Assembly (NCBI RefSeq): GCF_002814095.1
Contig: NZ_CP021913.1
Span: forward strand, 124,001 to 188,000
DNA length: 64,000 bases
From: Sagittula sp. P11
GTDB taxonomy: Bacteria > Pseudomonadota > Alphaproteobacteria > Rhodobacterales > Rhodobacteraceae
Reading direction: 5' to 3'
Below, piece after piece: positions 53,135-63,218 of the stretch (positions are counted from its first letter, which is position 1; every line of letters starts with the position of its first letter). The notes below the pieces were generated by a model. It made no database searches. It was not told the origin of the DNA and worked only from the letters and a program-made list of their open reading frames with translations. The position numbers and the translations under genes were made by a program.

Positions 53135-54502
53135 ATGGCAAAGGCCGTCAGCCGATTCGTCTGCCAGTCCTGCGGCAACGTCACGACCAAGTGGGCAGGC
53201 CGATGCGAGGCCTGCGGCGAGTGGAACTGCATCCAGGAAGAAAAGCCGCTGTCGCAGGGCCCCGCCGGGAAGACCCTTGGCCAGTCGCGCGGGCGTGCCG
53301 TCCAGCTCTCCGATCTGTCCAGCAAGGAAGCACCGCCGCCGCGCACCGCCTGCAAGCTCGACGAGCTTGACCGTGTGCTGGGCGGCGGCCTCGTGCCCGC
53401 CTCTGCCGTGCTGGTGGGGGGCGATCCGGGGATCGGGAAATCGACCCTCCTGCTGCAGGCCGCCGCGGCCTTTGCCAACGCCGGGCTGAAGGTCATCTAC
53501 ATTTCGGGCGAGGAAGCCTCGGCCCAGGTCAGGCTGCGTGCGCAGCGCCTCAACCTTGCCGAGGCGCCCGTCCGGCTCGCCACGGAGACCAACCTTCGCG
53601 ACATCCTCACGACGCTGGACAAGGAACGTCCCGACCTCGCCATCGTCGACTCGATCCAGACCATGTGGGCCGACAACGTCGATTCCTCGCCGGGCTCCGT
53701 GTCCCAGGTCCGGGCCGCGGCGCACGAACTGACGACATTCGCCAAGCGCACCGGTTCTGCCGTGATGATGGTCGGCCACGTCACCAAGGACGGACAGCTC
53801 GCCGGCCCGCGCGTGGTGGAACACATGGTCGACACGGTGCTGTATTTCGAGGGCGAGCGCGGCCACCAGTTCCGCATACTGCGCTCCGTCAAGAACCGCT
53901 TCGGCCCGGCGGACGAGATCGGCGTCTTCGAGATGACCGGCGGCGGGCTGGCGGAGGTGCCGAACCCCTCTGCCCTGTTCCTGGCCGAACGCGGAGAGCC
54001 CTCGCCCGGCTCGGTGGTCTTTGCCGGGATCGAGGGCACGCGCCCCGTGCTGGTGGAGTTCCAGGCCCTCGTTGCCCCCTCGCCCCACAGCCAGCCGCGC
54101 CGGTCGGTCGTCGGCTGGGACGGCAGCCGGCTGGCGATGATTCTCGCCGTGCTCGAATCGCGGGTCGGCATCCCGTTTGCGGGGCTCGACGTATACCTCA
54201 ACGTCGCGGGCGGCATGCGCGTGGGCGAACCCGCCGCCGATCTGGCTGTGGCCGCTGCGCTACTTTCCGCCCGCGAGGACGCAGCGCTGCCGCGCGAGAC
54301 TGTCGTTTTCGGCGAAATCAGCCTATCGGGGGCGTTACGTCCGGTGGGTCAGACCGAAAATCGCTTGAAAGAAGCCGCCAAACTTGGTTTCTCCACCGCG
54401 ATCCTGCCTTCGGGCGGCAAGGCGCAGGGTGGCCCATCCGTCAAGCTGACGCAGATGGCCGACCTGACCGGCTTTGTAGGAGAGGTCTTCGGCGCCGGAT
54501 GA
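53135..54502 (+). CDS. radA: DNA repair protein RadA
   Basis: RadA (Sms) is a RecA-like helicase that drives branch migration in homologous recombination. The 455-residue protein has the N-terminal zinc finger FVCQSCGNVTTKWAGRCEAC, Walker A GGDPGIGKSTLLLQAAAAFA (about residues 92-111), Walker B DLAIVDSIQTMW, the RadA motif SVKNRFGPADEIGVFEM (about residue 250), and a Lon-like C-terminal domain (GLDVYLNVAGGMRVGEPAAD). GGAGG precedes the ATG. cvpA follows 48 bases downstream. Confidence 0.96.
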   Translation: MAKAVSRFVCQSCGNVTTKWAGRCEACGEWNCIQEEKPLSQGPAGKTLGQSRGRAVQLSDLSSKEAPPPRTACKLDELDRVLGGGLVPASAVLVGGDPGIGKSTLLLQAAAAFANAGLKVIYISGEEASAQVRLRAQRLNLAEAPVRLATETNLRDILTTLDKERPDLAIVDSIQTMWADNVDSSPGSVSQVRAAAHELTTFAKRTGSAVMMVGHVTKDGQLAGPRVVEHMVDTVLYFEGERGHQFRILRSVKNRFGPADEIGVFEMTGGGLAEVPNPSALFLAERGEPSPGSVVFAGIEGTRPVLVEFQALVAPSPHSQPRRSVVGWDGSRLAMILAVLESRVGIPFAGLDVYLNVAGGMRVGEPAADLAVAAALLSAREDAALPRETVVFGEISLSGALRPVGQTENRLKEAAKLGFSTAILPSGGKAQGGPSVKLTQMADLTGFVGEVFGAG

Positions 54503-54550
54503 ACCGGGCCGGCAGGCACACACGGGAAAAGAACGCGAAGAGGCAGGCCC

Positions 54551-55111
54551 ATGGAAGGATTTACGATCGTCGACGGTATCGTGGCGGCCATCGTCGTGAT
54601 GTCGGCGCTGCTGGCCTATTCGCGCGGGCTCGTGCGGGAGGCCATGGCCATCGTCGGCTGGATCGTCGCGGCCATCCTCGCCTTCATGTTCGCGGCCCAG
54701 GTGCAGCCGCTGGTCAAGGAGCTTCCCGTCGTCGGCGAATTCCTGTCCGACAGCTGCGAATTGTCGATCATCGCCGCCTTCGCCGCCGTGTTCACCGTGG
54801 CCCTGCTGCTCGTGTCGCTGTTCACGCCGCTCTTCTCCTCGCTGATCCAGCGCTCCGCGCTTGGCGGGCTCGACCAGGCGCTCGGGTTCTTCTTCGGTGT
54901 GGCGCGGGGCATCCTCCTCGTGGCCATCGCCTTCTTCGTCTACGAAACCGTCATCACCGCGCAGGACGTGGCGATGATCGACGACAGCCGTTCCGCCGCC
55001 GTCTTCAGCCAGTTCAGCGGCAGGATCGAAGAACAGAACCCCGAGCAGGCGCTTGGCTGGATCACCGCCCAGTACGAGCAGCTCGTGGGCGTCTGCGACG
55101 CGCCGACGTAA
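54551..55111 (+). CDS. cvpA: CvpA-family membrane protein
   Basis: The 186-residue protein has four membrane segments (FTIVDGIVAAIVVMSALLAY, AMAIVGWIVAAILAFMFA, LSIIAAFAAVFTVALLLVSL, and ALGFFFGVARGILLVAIAFF), with the CvpA pattern YSRGLVREAMAIVGW. CvpA is needed for colicin V release in E. coli and often lies before purF, as here, though one gene intervenes. Its physiological role is unclear. It probably shares a transcript with radA or purF. Confidence 0.92.
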   Translation: MEGFTIVDGIVAAIVVMSALLAYSRGLVREAMAIVGWIVAAILAFMFAAQVQPLVKELPVVGEFLSDSCELSIIAAFAAVFTVALLLVSLFTPLFSSLIQRSALGGLDQALGFFFGVARGILLVAIAFFVYETVITAQDVAMIDDSRSAAVFSQFSGRIEEQNPEQALGWITAQYEQLVGVCDAPT

Positions 55112-55114
55112 GCC

Positions 55115-55768
55115 GTGCCGCCTGTGACCGCGACAGACTTGCAGTCCGGCTGGCAGGCACACTGGCACGACATCCTCGACAACCACCCCGAGGCCACGGA
55201 ACAGCGGCCGGATCCGCTGCCGCCCTTAGACCGCGATTTCCGCCTGCATTTCGGCATCTGGCGCCTGCCCGCTGCTGCCCGCGCCGCGGCCTTCGCCCCC
55301 CTGCCGGAAGGCGCGGCACTGGGAGAGCGGGCCGCGCTCTGGCCGCTCGATCTACGCAGACTGCCCCGAAACGAGGCACATGCGCTGCTTCAGGCGGCGG
55401 TGGCGGGGCTCCGCCTGTTCGGCCTCGAAGCGCCCGAAAGCGATGCCCCGATCCTTTTCGAGACACCCTTCCCCGAAGCCCTGGACGGCACGGACGCGCC
55501 CACGATCAACATGGACGATGCACTCTGGAACATGGCCGCGGCCCGCTCTCCGGCGCACGAAGCGGCGCTGGCCTTCCTGTCAGAGCCGCTCTACCGCGCC
55601 GCGGACAGCTACGACGTGGCACACTGGCTGATGTGGCCACTGGTCGCACCTGCCGATGCGCCCGACGTCTACCACCCCTTCGCCCTGCTCCGCGCGGGGG
55701 GCTGGGCGACCGGATGGCGCAGCGACGGGACCCTTCTGCTGGTTGAAACCGACATTTCTCACGCATAG
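55115..55768 (+). CDS. Conserved protein of unknown function between cvpA and purF
   Basis: The 217-residue, Ala/Pro-rich soluble protein (LQSGWQAHWHDILDNHPEA, DRDFRLHFGIWRLPAAARA, YDVAHWLMWPLVAPADAPD) has no recognised family. It begins at a GTG 3 bases after the cvpA stop, with another GTG at 55124, and ends about 75 bases before purF. Tight spacing argues that it is a real gene of this operon. Confidence 0.6.
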   Translation: MPPVTATDLQSGWQAHWHDILDNHPEATEQRPDPLPPLDRDFRLHFGIWRLPAAARAAAFAPLPEGAALGERAALWPLDLRRLPRNEAHALLQAAVAGLRLFGLEAPESDAPILFETPFPEALDGTDAPTINMDDALWNMAAARSPAHEAALAFLSEPLYRAADSYDVAHWLMWPLVAPADAPDVYHPFALLRAGGWATGWRSDGTLLLVETDISHA

Positions 55769-55843
55769 TTTTGTGATCCTTCCGTGACACTTCACCGCCA
55801 AGCCCGTATGAGGGGCGCGAACAGCCCCGGATTCGGAGACACC

Positions 55844-57319
55844 ATGTCCGACGCCACCTTCTTTCCAGCCAACCCATTCGACGCCGGAGACGACAAGCTG
55901 CACGAAGAGTGCGGCGTGTTCGGCGTGGTGGGCGTGACCGATGCCGCCAACTTCGTGGCGCTCGGCCTGCACGCCCTCCAGCACCGCGGACAGGAGGCAG
56001 GCGGCATCGTCTCCTACCATCCGGAAACCGGGTTCAACTCGGCGCGGCGCTTCGGCTACGTCCGCGACAACTTCACCCGTCAGTCGCTGATGGACACGCT
56101 GCCGGGGCAACTCGCAATCGGCCACGTGCGCTACTCCACCGCCGGATCGAAGTCCGCCGCCATCCGCGACGTGCAGCCCTTCTTCGGCGAGTTTTCCATG
56201 GGCGGCGCGGCCATAGCGCACAACGGCAACATCACCAACGCCGACGCGCTCCGCCGCGAACTGATCGAGCGTGGCTCGATCTTCCAGTCCTCCTCCGACA
56301 GCGAATGCATCATCCACCTGATGGCCCGCTCGCTCCAGCGCGACATCCCCGCCCGGATGGAAGACGCGCTGCGCCGGGTCGAGGGTGCGTTCTCCGTCGT
56401 CGCCATGACCCGCACCAAGCTGATCGGCGTGCGCGATCCGCTGGGCGTGCGGCCGCTTGTCCTCGGCAAGGTGGCGGACGGCTGGGTCCTGTCGTCGGAA
56501 ACCTGCGCGCTGGACATCATCGGCGCAGAATACGTGCGCGAGATCGACCCGGGCGAGATGGTCGTGATCACCGCCGATAAGGGCGTCGAATCGATCCGCC
56601 CCTTCCGCCCGGCCAAATCGCGCTTCTGCATCTTCGAACACGTCTACTTCTCGCGCCCCGATTCGATCATCGGCAACCGCTCGGTCTACGAGACGCGCCG
56701 CCAGATCGGCGTGGAACTGGCCCGCGAGACCCCGGTGGAGGCGGATCTGGTCTGTCCCGTCCCGGACAGCGGCACCCCGGCGGCCATCGGCTTCGCCGCC
56801 GAATCCGGCATCCCGTACGGCATGGGCATCGTGCGCAACCAGTACATGGGCCGCACCTTCATCGAGCCGACCGAACAGATCCGCAACATGGGCGTCCGGC
56901 TGAAGCTGAACGTCAACCGCGCGCTGATCCAGGGCAAGAAGGTGATCCTCGTCGACGATTCCGTCGTTCGCGGCACCACCTCCCGCAAGATCAAGGAGAT
57001 GATCCTCGATGCGGGCGCGGCCGAAGTCCACTTCCGCATCGCCTCGCCGCCGACCGCCTGGCCGTGCTTCTACGGCGTGGACACACCGCAGCGCGAGAAG
57101 CTTTTGGCCGCGACCATGTCGGAGGACGAGATGCGCGACCACCTCGGCGTCGACAGCCTGAAGTTCATCTCGCTCGACGGCCTCTACCGTGCCGTGGGAG
57201 AGGCCGAAGGCCGCAACGCCAAGTGCCCGCAGTACTGCGACGCCTGCTTCTCCGGCGAATACCCGGTGGAACCGGCAGACATGCTACAGAAGGGCTTCAA
57301 GATGAAGGCGGCCGAATAG
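55844..57319 (+). CDS. purF: Amidophosphoribosyltransferase
   Basis: PurF makes phosphoribosylamine from PRPP and glutamine, the first step of purine synthesis. The 491-residue protein has an 18- to 22-residue propeptide before the nucleophile Cys in HEECGVFGVVGV, glutaminase motifs (ALGLHALQHRGQEAGGIV, HVRYSTAG, HNGNITNAD), and the PRPP motif VILVDDSVVRGTTSRKI. The C-terminal CPQYCDACFSGEYP cluster, with earlier Cys residues, marks the iron-sulfur type of Bacillus. The ATG at 55844 follows GGAG. A hairpin lies after the stop. Confidence 0.96.
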   Translation: MSDATFFPANPFDAGDDKLHEECGVFGVVGVTDAANFVALGLHALQHRGQEAGGIVSYHPETGFNSARRFGYVRDNFTRQSLMDTLPGQLAIGHVRYSTAGSKSAAIRDVQPFFGEFSMGGAAIAHNGNITNADALRRELIERGSIFQSSSDSECIIHLMARSLQRDIPARMEDALRRVEGAFSVVAMTRTKLIGVRDPLGVRPLVLGKVADGWVLSSETCALDIIGAEYVREIDPGEMVVITADKGVESIRPFRPAKSRFCIFEHVYFSRPDSIIGNRSVYETRRQIGVELARETPVEADLVCPVPDSGTPAAIGFAAESGIPYGMGIVRNQYMGRTFIEPTEQIRNMGVRLKLNVNRALIQGKKVILVDDSVVRGTTSRKIKEMILDAGAAEVHFRIASPPTAWPCFYGVDTPQREKLLAATMSEDEMRDHLGVDSLKFISLDGLYRAVGEAEGRNAKCPQYCDACFSGEYPVEPADMLQKGFKMKAAE

Positions 57320-57647
57320 GTCAGCAATAGCCGTCGGATCCGGATGCAGACGACATCCGGACCGGCGCTCCCTAAACGGGCCTACGGCCAGCGGTGGCCA
57401 GAAAGGCCGAAACACAAATCCGCCGCGCGCTCAACCATACGCGTCGCCGCAAACCCGTCCAAAGCGCCCCGCGCCTCTCCCTCATCACCGTCGGTGCTGC
57501 CGACAAGGCGCGCCGCCGTGCCAATCGCACCGCCATCCGGCCCGCGGTCGCCCCCCCCGCTTCTCTGCTGCAAGAATACTCCCGCCGGAGGCGTCCCGCC
57601 CGCTCCAGACGCGCAACGCCCCGGCCCACAGCCCACGAGGCCCGCCC
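57320..57647. other. Intergenic region after purF
   Basis: A perfect hairpin, TCCGGATG/CATCCGGA with a 7-base loop (57339-57361), lies 20 bases after purF and may help end its transcript. The rest is GC-rich and I see no gene; frames on either strand read as Arg/Pro-rich sequence. Confidence 0.45.
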
Positions 57648-58199
57648 ATGTCCCTCCTCGCCCTCGACGCCCGCTGGCGCCGCCTCAACGATCCCGACCG
57701 CGCCTGCCCGTGCTGCGGCCGCACCTTCGGCGGGGTCTTCGACATCGGTTTCGAAGAGCCGGAGGACTGGCCGCATGCGCCGCGCATCGACGACGATGTC
57801 ACCGTCGGGAACGACCGCCTCACCGCCGAACTCTGCCGCATCGACAGCCGCCACTTTCTGCGCGCCGTTCTGCCTCTGCCGATCCGCGGAGCCGATGAAA
57901 CCTTCCACTTCGGCCTCTGGGTCGAGGTCTCGGCAGAAACCTTCCACGAATACGTCGCCACCTTCGACACCCCTCGACCGTTTGCAAACGAAGGACTGAC
58001 CGCCAACACCCTCCCCGGGTTCGAGGATGAAACCGGGACAGCCGTCACCCTGACGGCCTCTGACGCCAGCCAGCGCCCCGTGGCCACCGCCACGGATGGC
58101 CCTCTGGCCGAGGCTCAGGCGCAGGGAATCGGCTTCGACGACCTGCTCGACATCTACGCCGCCTCCGGAAACGACATCCGCCCGCACCTGACGGCCTGA
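57648..58199 (+). CDS. DUF2199-type protein
   Basis: The 183-residue protein starts MSLLALDARWRRLNDPDRAC and has the CPCCGRTFGGVFDIGFEEPE segment, whose Cys pair may bind zinc, then HFGLWVEVSAETFHEYVATF and TLPGFEDETGTAVTL. This is the DUF2199 pattern (short-range Cys pair, FHFGLWVxV). Function is unknown. There is no signal peptide. Confidence 0.8.
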   Translation: MSLLALDARWRRLNDPDRACPCCGRTFGGVFDIGFEEPEDWPHAPRIDDDVTVGNDRLTAELCRIDSRHFLRAVLPLPIRGADETFHFGLWVEVSAETFHEYVATFDTPRPFANEGLTANTLPGFEDETGTAVTLTASDASQRPVATATDGPLAEAQAQGIGFDDLLDIYAASGNDIRPHLTA

Positions 58200-58431
58200 C
58201 CCCGGCGCCCCTACGCCTCCAAAACGCGGCGCAGATCCGCCGAGGCGCCCGGACGGGTTGGCGGGCGGGCGCCTTCGGCCAGAGGCCGAACAGTCCCGCC
58301 AAGCCGATCCGGCAAGCTTGTGCCCATGTCGCACCCCCTTCCGGCAACCCGCCGCACAGCGCCTTCAGCCCCGCTTTCGCAGGCCACGAAGCCCGTGTAC
58401 GCGCGCCTCTCCACTCAGAGGAGACGCTGAC

Positions 58432-58695
58432 ATGGCACAGGAACAGTCATCGCAGAAGGTCGCACAGTTCGCCACGCAGCAGGCGTCGGGCAGCCTGGAC
58501 GCGCTCATCCTGCTCGGCACCTTCGGGTCCGGCGAACGGCCGCGCGCCCTCGTGCGCACGCCGGACGGCAAGGTCGTCGAACTCAAGGTCGGCGACCGCA
58601 TCGGCCGCGACCCGATCATCGCGATCGAGGACGGGCGCCTCGCGCTCTCGGGCAATGGCCGCACCCGCTGGATGACCCAGCCGGTCGTGCAGTGA
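58432..58695 (+). CDS. Small PilP/GspC-like protein
   Basis: The 87-residue protein has an alignment-like core LILLGTFGSGERPRALVRTP followed by DGKVVELKVGDRIGRDPIIA and IEDGRLALSGNG, the pattern of the small beta domain in PilP and GspC (L-G-T...ALVR...GD...I...L). No signal peptide or pilus genes are present, so it may be a free-standing version. GAGGAGA precedes the ATG at 58432. Confidence 0.65.
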   Translation: MAQEQSSQKVAQFATQQASGSLDALILLGTFGSGERPRALVRTPDGKVVELKVGDRIGRDPIIAIEDGRLALSGNGRTRWMTQPVVQ

Positions 58696-59592
58696 TCATT
58701 CCACCTCGACCTCGTTGCGCACCTGCCCCCAGACCAGCAGCGTGAAGACGGCGGTTCCGCCGGCCACGTTGCCCGCCAGAACCGGCAGGAAATAGACCAG
58801 GGCCGCGTCGGCGAAGCGCATTTCGCCGACCCACACCAAGAGGCCCGCCTCGACCGATCCGGCGATCACATGGGCGAAACCGGCGGCGGTGATCAGCCAG
58901 GTCAGCACCATGACCACGAAGAAAGACCCGCCGTTGCGTGTCGCGGGCAGGATCCACACCAGCGCCGCGATGATCAGACCGGCGGGCATCGCGCGGACGA
59001 AGTTCTGCGTCGCCGTTCCCTCGACGGCATGATGCGACACGGCGATCAGCGCCTCCATCACATCGGGCTGCACGACGAATGGCAGCGTCAGGAAGCCGGA
59101 AGCCACCACGCAGCCGACGATATTGGCGCAGAGCACCACGGCCCAGAGCCGCAACAGCTTCAAGAGGCATGTGAGGGAGCGGTCTGCCACAACCGGCAGC
59201 ACGGTGGTGATCGTGTTCTCGGTGAAAAGCTGCATCCGCCCGAAGATCACCACCATGAAGCCGACCGAATAGCCCAGCCCCTCCACCAGCAGCGCCCAGT
59301 CGGCCTCCGGCAGGCGGCTCTTCAGCACGGCCTGCGTCAGGACCGAGAGGCTGATGAGTACCCCGGCCGCCAGGCCCGACCAGACAAGCGACGCCACGGG
59401 CCGCTGCAGTTCCTCGTCACCGTCGCGCCGGATGACCTCGTAGATCAGGCGGGCCGACAGGCGGCTCGCCTCCGTTACATGCGATTCGTCGGAATGGCTG
59501 CGCACCGCCTCCTGTTCGGCTTCGGGGTCCAGGTCCTGGTGCTGATCCGGGGTCTCGCCCCGCCGCGGTGCGGTCATGTCATGGTCTTGCAT
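58696..59592 (-). CDS. Formate/nitrite-transporter-family protein
   Basis: The protein (298 residues from 59592) has a charged N-terminal part of about 60 residues (QDLDPEAEQEAVRSHS), then six membrane segments in the FNT fold: ASLVWSGLAAGVLISLSVL, YSVGFMVVIFGRMQLFTENT, CANIVGCVVASGFLTL, AMPAGLIIAALVWILPATR, and VYFLPVLAGNVAGGTAVF. The FTENTITTVLPV and AGNVAGGT segments match the YfdC-like branch. It likely passes small anions. Starts at 59592 or 59577 are both possible. The gene is convergent with the small PilP-like gene, which ends one base away. Confidence 0.85.
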   Translation of the reverse strand: MQDHDMTAPRRGETPDQHQDLDPEAEQEAVRSHSDESHVTEASRLSARLIYEVIRRDGDEELQRPVASLVWSGLAAGVLISLSVLTQAVLKSRLPEADWALLVEGLGYSVGFMVVIFGRMQLFTENTITTVLPVVADRSLTCLLKLLRLWAVVLCANIVGCVVASGFLTLPFVVQPDVMEALIAVSHHAVEGTATQNFVRAMPAGLIIAALVWILPATRNGGSFFVVMVLTWLITAAGFAHVIAGSVEAGLLVWVGEMRFADAALVYFLPVLAGNVAGGTAVFTLLVWGQVRNEVEVE

Positions 59593-59638
59593 GACACGTG
59601 AACCACGATCCCGGGCTTTGGTTCCCACAGCACCTGCA

Positions 59639-59947
59639 TCAGCTTGTCACGTCCCTGCAGCGCGTCCAGCGCACCGGGGCGACGCTGCCGAAAGCCACGT
59701 CCACCTCCTCTTCCGACAACTGGAGGATCACCACCGTGTCGCCCGCGCCCGGCTCACCCGCCGGTGTCTCGAATTCATAGCGGTGGCGGCTGTAGCGTCC
59801 CGGCACCTCCGTGCCGCCCGGAGTGACCACCGTCGGCCCGAGGATGGTCAGCGACCGTCCGTCCGGCCCGCACCAGTCGCCGCTGATCTCGTCCGCCAGC
59901 GCGGCACCGGGACACAGCATCATCAGGACAATCATCAAACCGCGCAT
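59639..59947 (-). CDS. Small secreted protein
   Basis: The 102-residue protein has a signal peptide (MRGLMIVLMMLCPGAALAD) and a single beta-like domain with two Cys (ISGDWCGPDGRSLTIL, WTRCRDVTS) that could form a disulfide. No family was recognised. It lies just upstream of the FNT gene on the same strand and may be co-transcribed. Confidence 0.65.
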   Translation of the reverse strand: MRGLMIVLMMLCPGAALADEISGDWCGPDGRSLTILGPTVVTPGGTEVPGRYSRHRYEFETPAGEPGAGDTVVILQLSEEEVDVAFGSVAPVRWTRCRDVTS

Positions 59948-60072
59948 TCCGGCACTCCCCTAGAAACCCGGGCCACTCTGCAACAGGCGGTGCGTCGGTG
60001 CCAGTCACAACCGCACGGTCCCTCGCCAAAGGCAATCGTGTCCGTCTAGTCTGCGGCAAAAAGGGAAAGATC

Positions 60073-60654
60073 ATGACGGCCACGGCGCGCATCACCCTCG
60101 AAGCCACCGACACGGCACAGGAAATCTCGTTCCTGATGCGCCCGCAGCGTCATCTCTGGGTCAGCCTGTTTCTCTGCGTCTGGCTGGCCATCGCTTCCGG
60201 GGCGTGGCTTCTCGCGCTGTGGGAGACGCTCTCCGCCCCCATGCTGGTCGTGGGCTTCCTCGGCCTCTGGCTTGCAGCATGGACGGCGGGCTGCCTTGGC
60301 GCGCTGACGCTCCTTCTTTGGCTCAACATCGGCGAGGAACGCCTGATCGTCACGCCGGAGACAGTGACCGTCACGCGCAGCATCCCCTTCTGGCGCCGCT
60401 CGACCCGCTGCGACGGCGAGGCCGTGACGGGATTGCGCGCGGGCCCGACCGAGAGTGCCTGGCCGCAGGATGCAAAGCGCACGCCCGGGCTGTGGGCGCC
60501 GCGCAAGGCGGGCACGATCAAGTTCGACTACGGGCGGTACGTCATCGGGTTCGGCCTGGGCCTCGACACACAGGAGGCCCGCAAGGTGGTCGATCACGTT
60601 CTGCGCCACTTCCCGCAATACGGACCGATCGAGCGTGACCGCGCCGCCGGGTGA
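60073..60654 (+). CDS. Membrane protein with PH-like C-terminal domain
   Basis: The 193-residue protein has an N-terminal cytoplasmic segment, two membrane helices (WVSLFLCVWLAIASGAWLLA, VVGFLGLWLAAWTAGCLGAL), and a C-terminal beta-rich part (LIVTPETVTVTRSIPFWRRS, IKFDYGRYVIGFGLGLDTQE) that looks like a bacterial PH-type domain. Function is unknown. AAGGGAAAGATC precedes the ATG. Confidence 0.7.
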   Translation: MTATARITLEATDTAQEISFLMRPQRHLWVSLFLCVWLAIASGAWLLALWETLSAPMLVVGFLGLWLAAWTAGCLGALTLLLWLNIGEERLIVTPETVTVTRSIPFWRRSTRCDGEAVTGLRAGPTESAWPQDAKRTPGLWAPRKAGTIKFDYGRYVIGFGLGLDTQEARKVVDHVLRHFPQYGPIERDRAAG

Positions 60655-60938
60655 CCCGCGCCTCGGCAGAAAGCATCAAGAACGGCTCTCGACCAACTGA
60701 TTTATAATCCTATTTTACCCTAAATCTCAGACGAAGCCCCTGAACTTCGGTAGCGAAAGGGCAGCCAACGGCAAAGCGTCACGCGGTCGCACGCCATCCA
60801 CGCCGACACGAAAAACGCCGCGCAAACCATTGAAATAAATCAGATTCGAAAAGAACCAGACGACGCACACCAGACACCCTCCGACAGCACCCCGCGCCGC
60901 GGCTTGACGGAGCGCCAAATCCCGGCCAAACGGTCGGC

Positions 60939-61577
60939 ATGACCCAGATCGCCCTCATCACCGGCGCCTCGCGCGGCCTTGGCTATGCCCTCGCGGAGGC
61001 GCTCGCGCCCGAGTATCACATCGTCGCCGTCGCCCGCACCGTGGGCGGGCTGGAAGAGCTCGACGATGCCGTCAAGGCGAAGGGCGGCGCGGCGACGCTT
61101 GCGCCGATGGACGTGACCGACCGCAACGCCATGGCGCAGCTCTGCCGCTCCGTGCACGACCGCTGGGGCGGCGTGGCGCTCTGGGCGCACACGGCGGTGC
61201 ACACCGGGCCGCTGACACCGACCTGGCAGCTCGACCCGAAGGACTGGGACCGCTCCATGGCGACCAACGCGCATGCCATGGGCCACCTGATCCCCTACAT
61301 CGCGCCGCTCCTCGGCACCGGCGGCACCGCGCTCTTCTTCGACGATCCGAAGGGGGGCGAGAAGTTCTACGGCCACTACGGTGCGTCGAAGGCCGCGCAG
61401 ATCGCCGTGGCGCGAAGCTGGGCCGCCGAGACGGTGAAGACCGGCCCGAAGGTGCGTATCCTGACGCCCGGCCCCATGGCCACCGCCGTCCGCGCGCGCT
61501 TCCACCCCGGCGAGGAGCGCGACGCGCTCGCCACGCCCGCCGACGAGGCCCGCCGCCTGCTCGCCGAACTCTGGTAA
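60939..61577 (+). CDS. SDR-family oxidoreductase
   Basis: The 212-residue protein has the cofactor loop [19 protein letters not shown], the segment [12 protein letters not shown], and the catalytic YxxxK in [19 protein letters not shown] (about residue 146). A short length and weak AHTAVHTG in place of NNAG are seen, but the key residues are present. The substrate is unknown. The 284 bases before it hold no gene and include an AT-rich tract near 60700-60720. Confidence 0.85.
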   Translation: MTQIALITGASRGLGYALAEALAPEYHIVAVARTVGGLEELDDAVKAKGGAATLAPMDVTDRNAMAQLCRSVHDRWGGVALWAHTAVHTGPLTPTWQLDPKDWDRSMATNAHAMGHLIPYIAPLLGTGGTALFFDDPKGGEKFYGHYGASKAAQIAVARSWAAETVKTGPKVRILTPGPMATAVRARFHPGEERDALATPADEARRLLAELW

Positions 61578-61708
61578 CGCGCACGTTTTCGACTGCCGTA
61601 AGGCCCTGCCTGTCCCCCACCGGACACGGCCCGCCACGGTCGGCGCCCCGCCGCTTGCCCCGCCTGCCCCCTTCGCTTAAGGACGATGCAAAGCGAACGG
61701 GCAGGCTC

Positions 61709-62494
61709 ATGCGCATCCTCATCACCAACGACGACGGCATCAACGCCCCGGGGCTCAAGGTGCTGGAACAGATTGCGGCCGAGCTCGCCGGGCCGGACGG
61801 CGAGGTCTGGACCGTCGCCCCCGCCTTCGAACAGTCGGGCGTCGGCCACTGCATCAGCTACGCCCACCCCACGATGATCTCCGAACTCGGGCCGCGCCGC
61901 TATGCCGCGGAGGGCAGCCCCGCCGACTGCGTGCTGGCCGGCGTGCACCATGTCCTGAAGGACACGCCCCCCGACCTCGTGCTGTCGGGCGTGAACCGGG
62001 GCAACAACTCGGCCGAGAACGCGCTTTATTCCGGCACGCTCGGTGGTGCCATGGAGGGCGCGCTGCAGGGCCTGCCCGCCGTCGCGCTGTCGCAGTACCT
62101 CGGGCCGGAAAACTACCGCATCGACGACCCCTTCGAGGGCGCGGCGCAGTTCGGCGCGGATGTCCTGCGCAAGATCCTCTCATTCGACGCGGGCGAACAG
62201 GACGGCTACCGGCTGTTCTACAACGTGAACTTCCCCCCGGTCCCGGCGTCCGGCGTGAAGGGCATCGTCGCCGCCCCGCAAGGGGTGCGCGAGAACACCC
62301 GCTTCACCGTCGAATCCCAGCTTTCGCCGTCGGGGCGCCGGTTCCTCTGGGCGAAGGGCGGCGACCAGCGGGCCCCTGTGGCCGAAGGCACCGACGCCGC
62401 CGTCAACCTCGACGGCTGGATCTCCGTCACTCCGATGCGGGCCGACCTGACCTGCACCACGGCCCTGAAGGCGTTGCGGGACGCCTTCGCATGA
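61709..62494 (+). CDS. surE: 5'-nucleotidase SurE
   Basis: SurE is a metal-dependent phosphatase acting on nucleoside monophosphates. The 261-residue protein shows [20 protein letters not shown] with the metal-binding Asp pair, [36 protein letters not shown], and [12 protein letters not shown]. It begins at 61709 and its stop overlaps the pcm start (ATGA). surE-pcm-nlpD is a conserved order in proteobacteria, linked to repair of aged proteins and envelope upkeep. Confidence 0.96.
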   Translation: MRILITNDDGINAPGLKVLEQIAAELAGPDGEVWTVAPAFEQSGVGHCISYAHPTMISELGPRRYAAEGSPADCVLAGVHHVLKDTPPDLVLSGVNRGNNSAENALYSGTLGGAMEGALQGLPAVALSQYLGPENYRIDDPFEGAAQFGADVLRKILSFDAGEQDGYRLFYNVNFPPVPASGVKGIVAAPQGVRENTRFTVESQLSPSGRRFLWAKGGDQRAPVAEGTDAAVNLDGWISVTPMRADLTCTTALKALRDAFA

Positions 62495-63132
62495 CGTTCG
62501 ACGCCGAGGCAAAGATGCAGTTCCTTTTCGCCCTGCGCTCCAAGGGCGTGACCGACAAGGCCGTGCTCTCGGCGATGGAGAAGATCGACCGCGGCCTGTT
62601 CATCCAGGGCTATTTCACCGACCGCGCCTACGAGGACATGCCGCTGCCGATTGCCTGCGGCCAGACCATTTCGCAGCCCTCCGTCGTGGGACTGATGACG
62701 CAGGCGCTGAACGTCGGACCGCGCGACAAGGTGCTGGAGGTCGGCACCGGCTCCGGCTACCAGGCCGCGATCCTCAGCCAGCTGGCCCGTCGGGTCTATA
62801 CCGTCGACCGGCACAAGCGGCTGGTCGCCGCCGCGCGCAAGGTTTTCGACGCGCTGGAACTGGCCAATATCACCGCCTTTACCGCCGACGGCTCCTTCGG
62901 GCTGGCCGATCAGGCGCCGTTTGATCGCATCCTCGTGACCGCCGCTGCGGAAGACCCCCCCGGGCCGCTCTTGGCGCAATTGAAGATTGGCGGTATCATG
63001 GTGGTGCCCGTAGGGCAGTCGGACACCGTGCAGCACCTGATCCGGGTCACCCGGACGGAAAACGGCTTCGACTATGACGAGTTGCGGCCCGTACGCTTCG
63101 TGCCGCTGGTGGAAGGGCTGGGAAAGGACTAA
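62491..63132 (+). CDS. pcm: Protein-L-isoaspartate O-methyltransferase
   Basis: Pcm methylates isoaspartyl residues so they can revert to Asp. The 213-residue protein has [20 protein letters not shown], the SAM loop [20 protein letters not shown] (about residues 77-96), [15 protein letters not shown], and [20 protein letters not shown]. Length is normal. It overlaps surE by 4 bases and is followed after 86 bases by the nlpD-like lipoprotein gene. Confidence 0.96.
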   Translation: MTFDAEAKMQFLFALRSKGVTDKAVLSAMEKIDRGLFIQGYFTDRAYEDMPLPIACGQTISQPSVVGLMTQALNVGPRDKVLEVGTGSGYQAAILSQLARRVYTVDRHKRLVAAARKVFDALELANITAFTADGSFGLADQAPFDRILVTAAAEDPPGPLLAQLKIGGIMVVPVGQSDTVQHLIRVTRTENGFDYDELRPVRFVPLVEGLGKD

Positions 63133-63218
63133 GAGGGTCCCGACCGCATCAGCCTGTACCGAGATCACAGGCGTGACGCCCCGGAACAACAAGGGGCGCA
63201 TGAGACGAGGACATCGAG

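Noticed and set aside
57372-58334. 320-codon reverse frame after purF
   Set aside because: Overlaps the DUF2199 gene and lacks motifs or a ribosome binding site.
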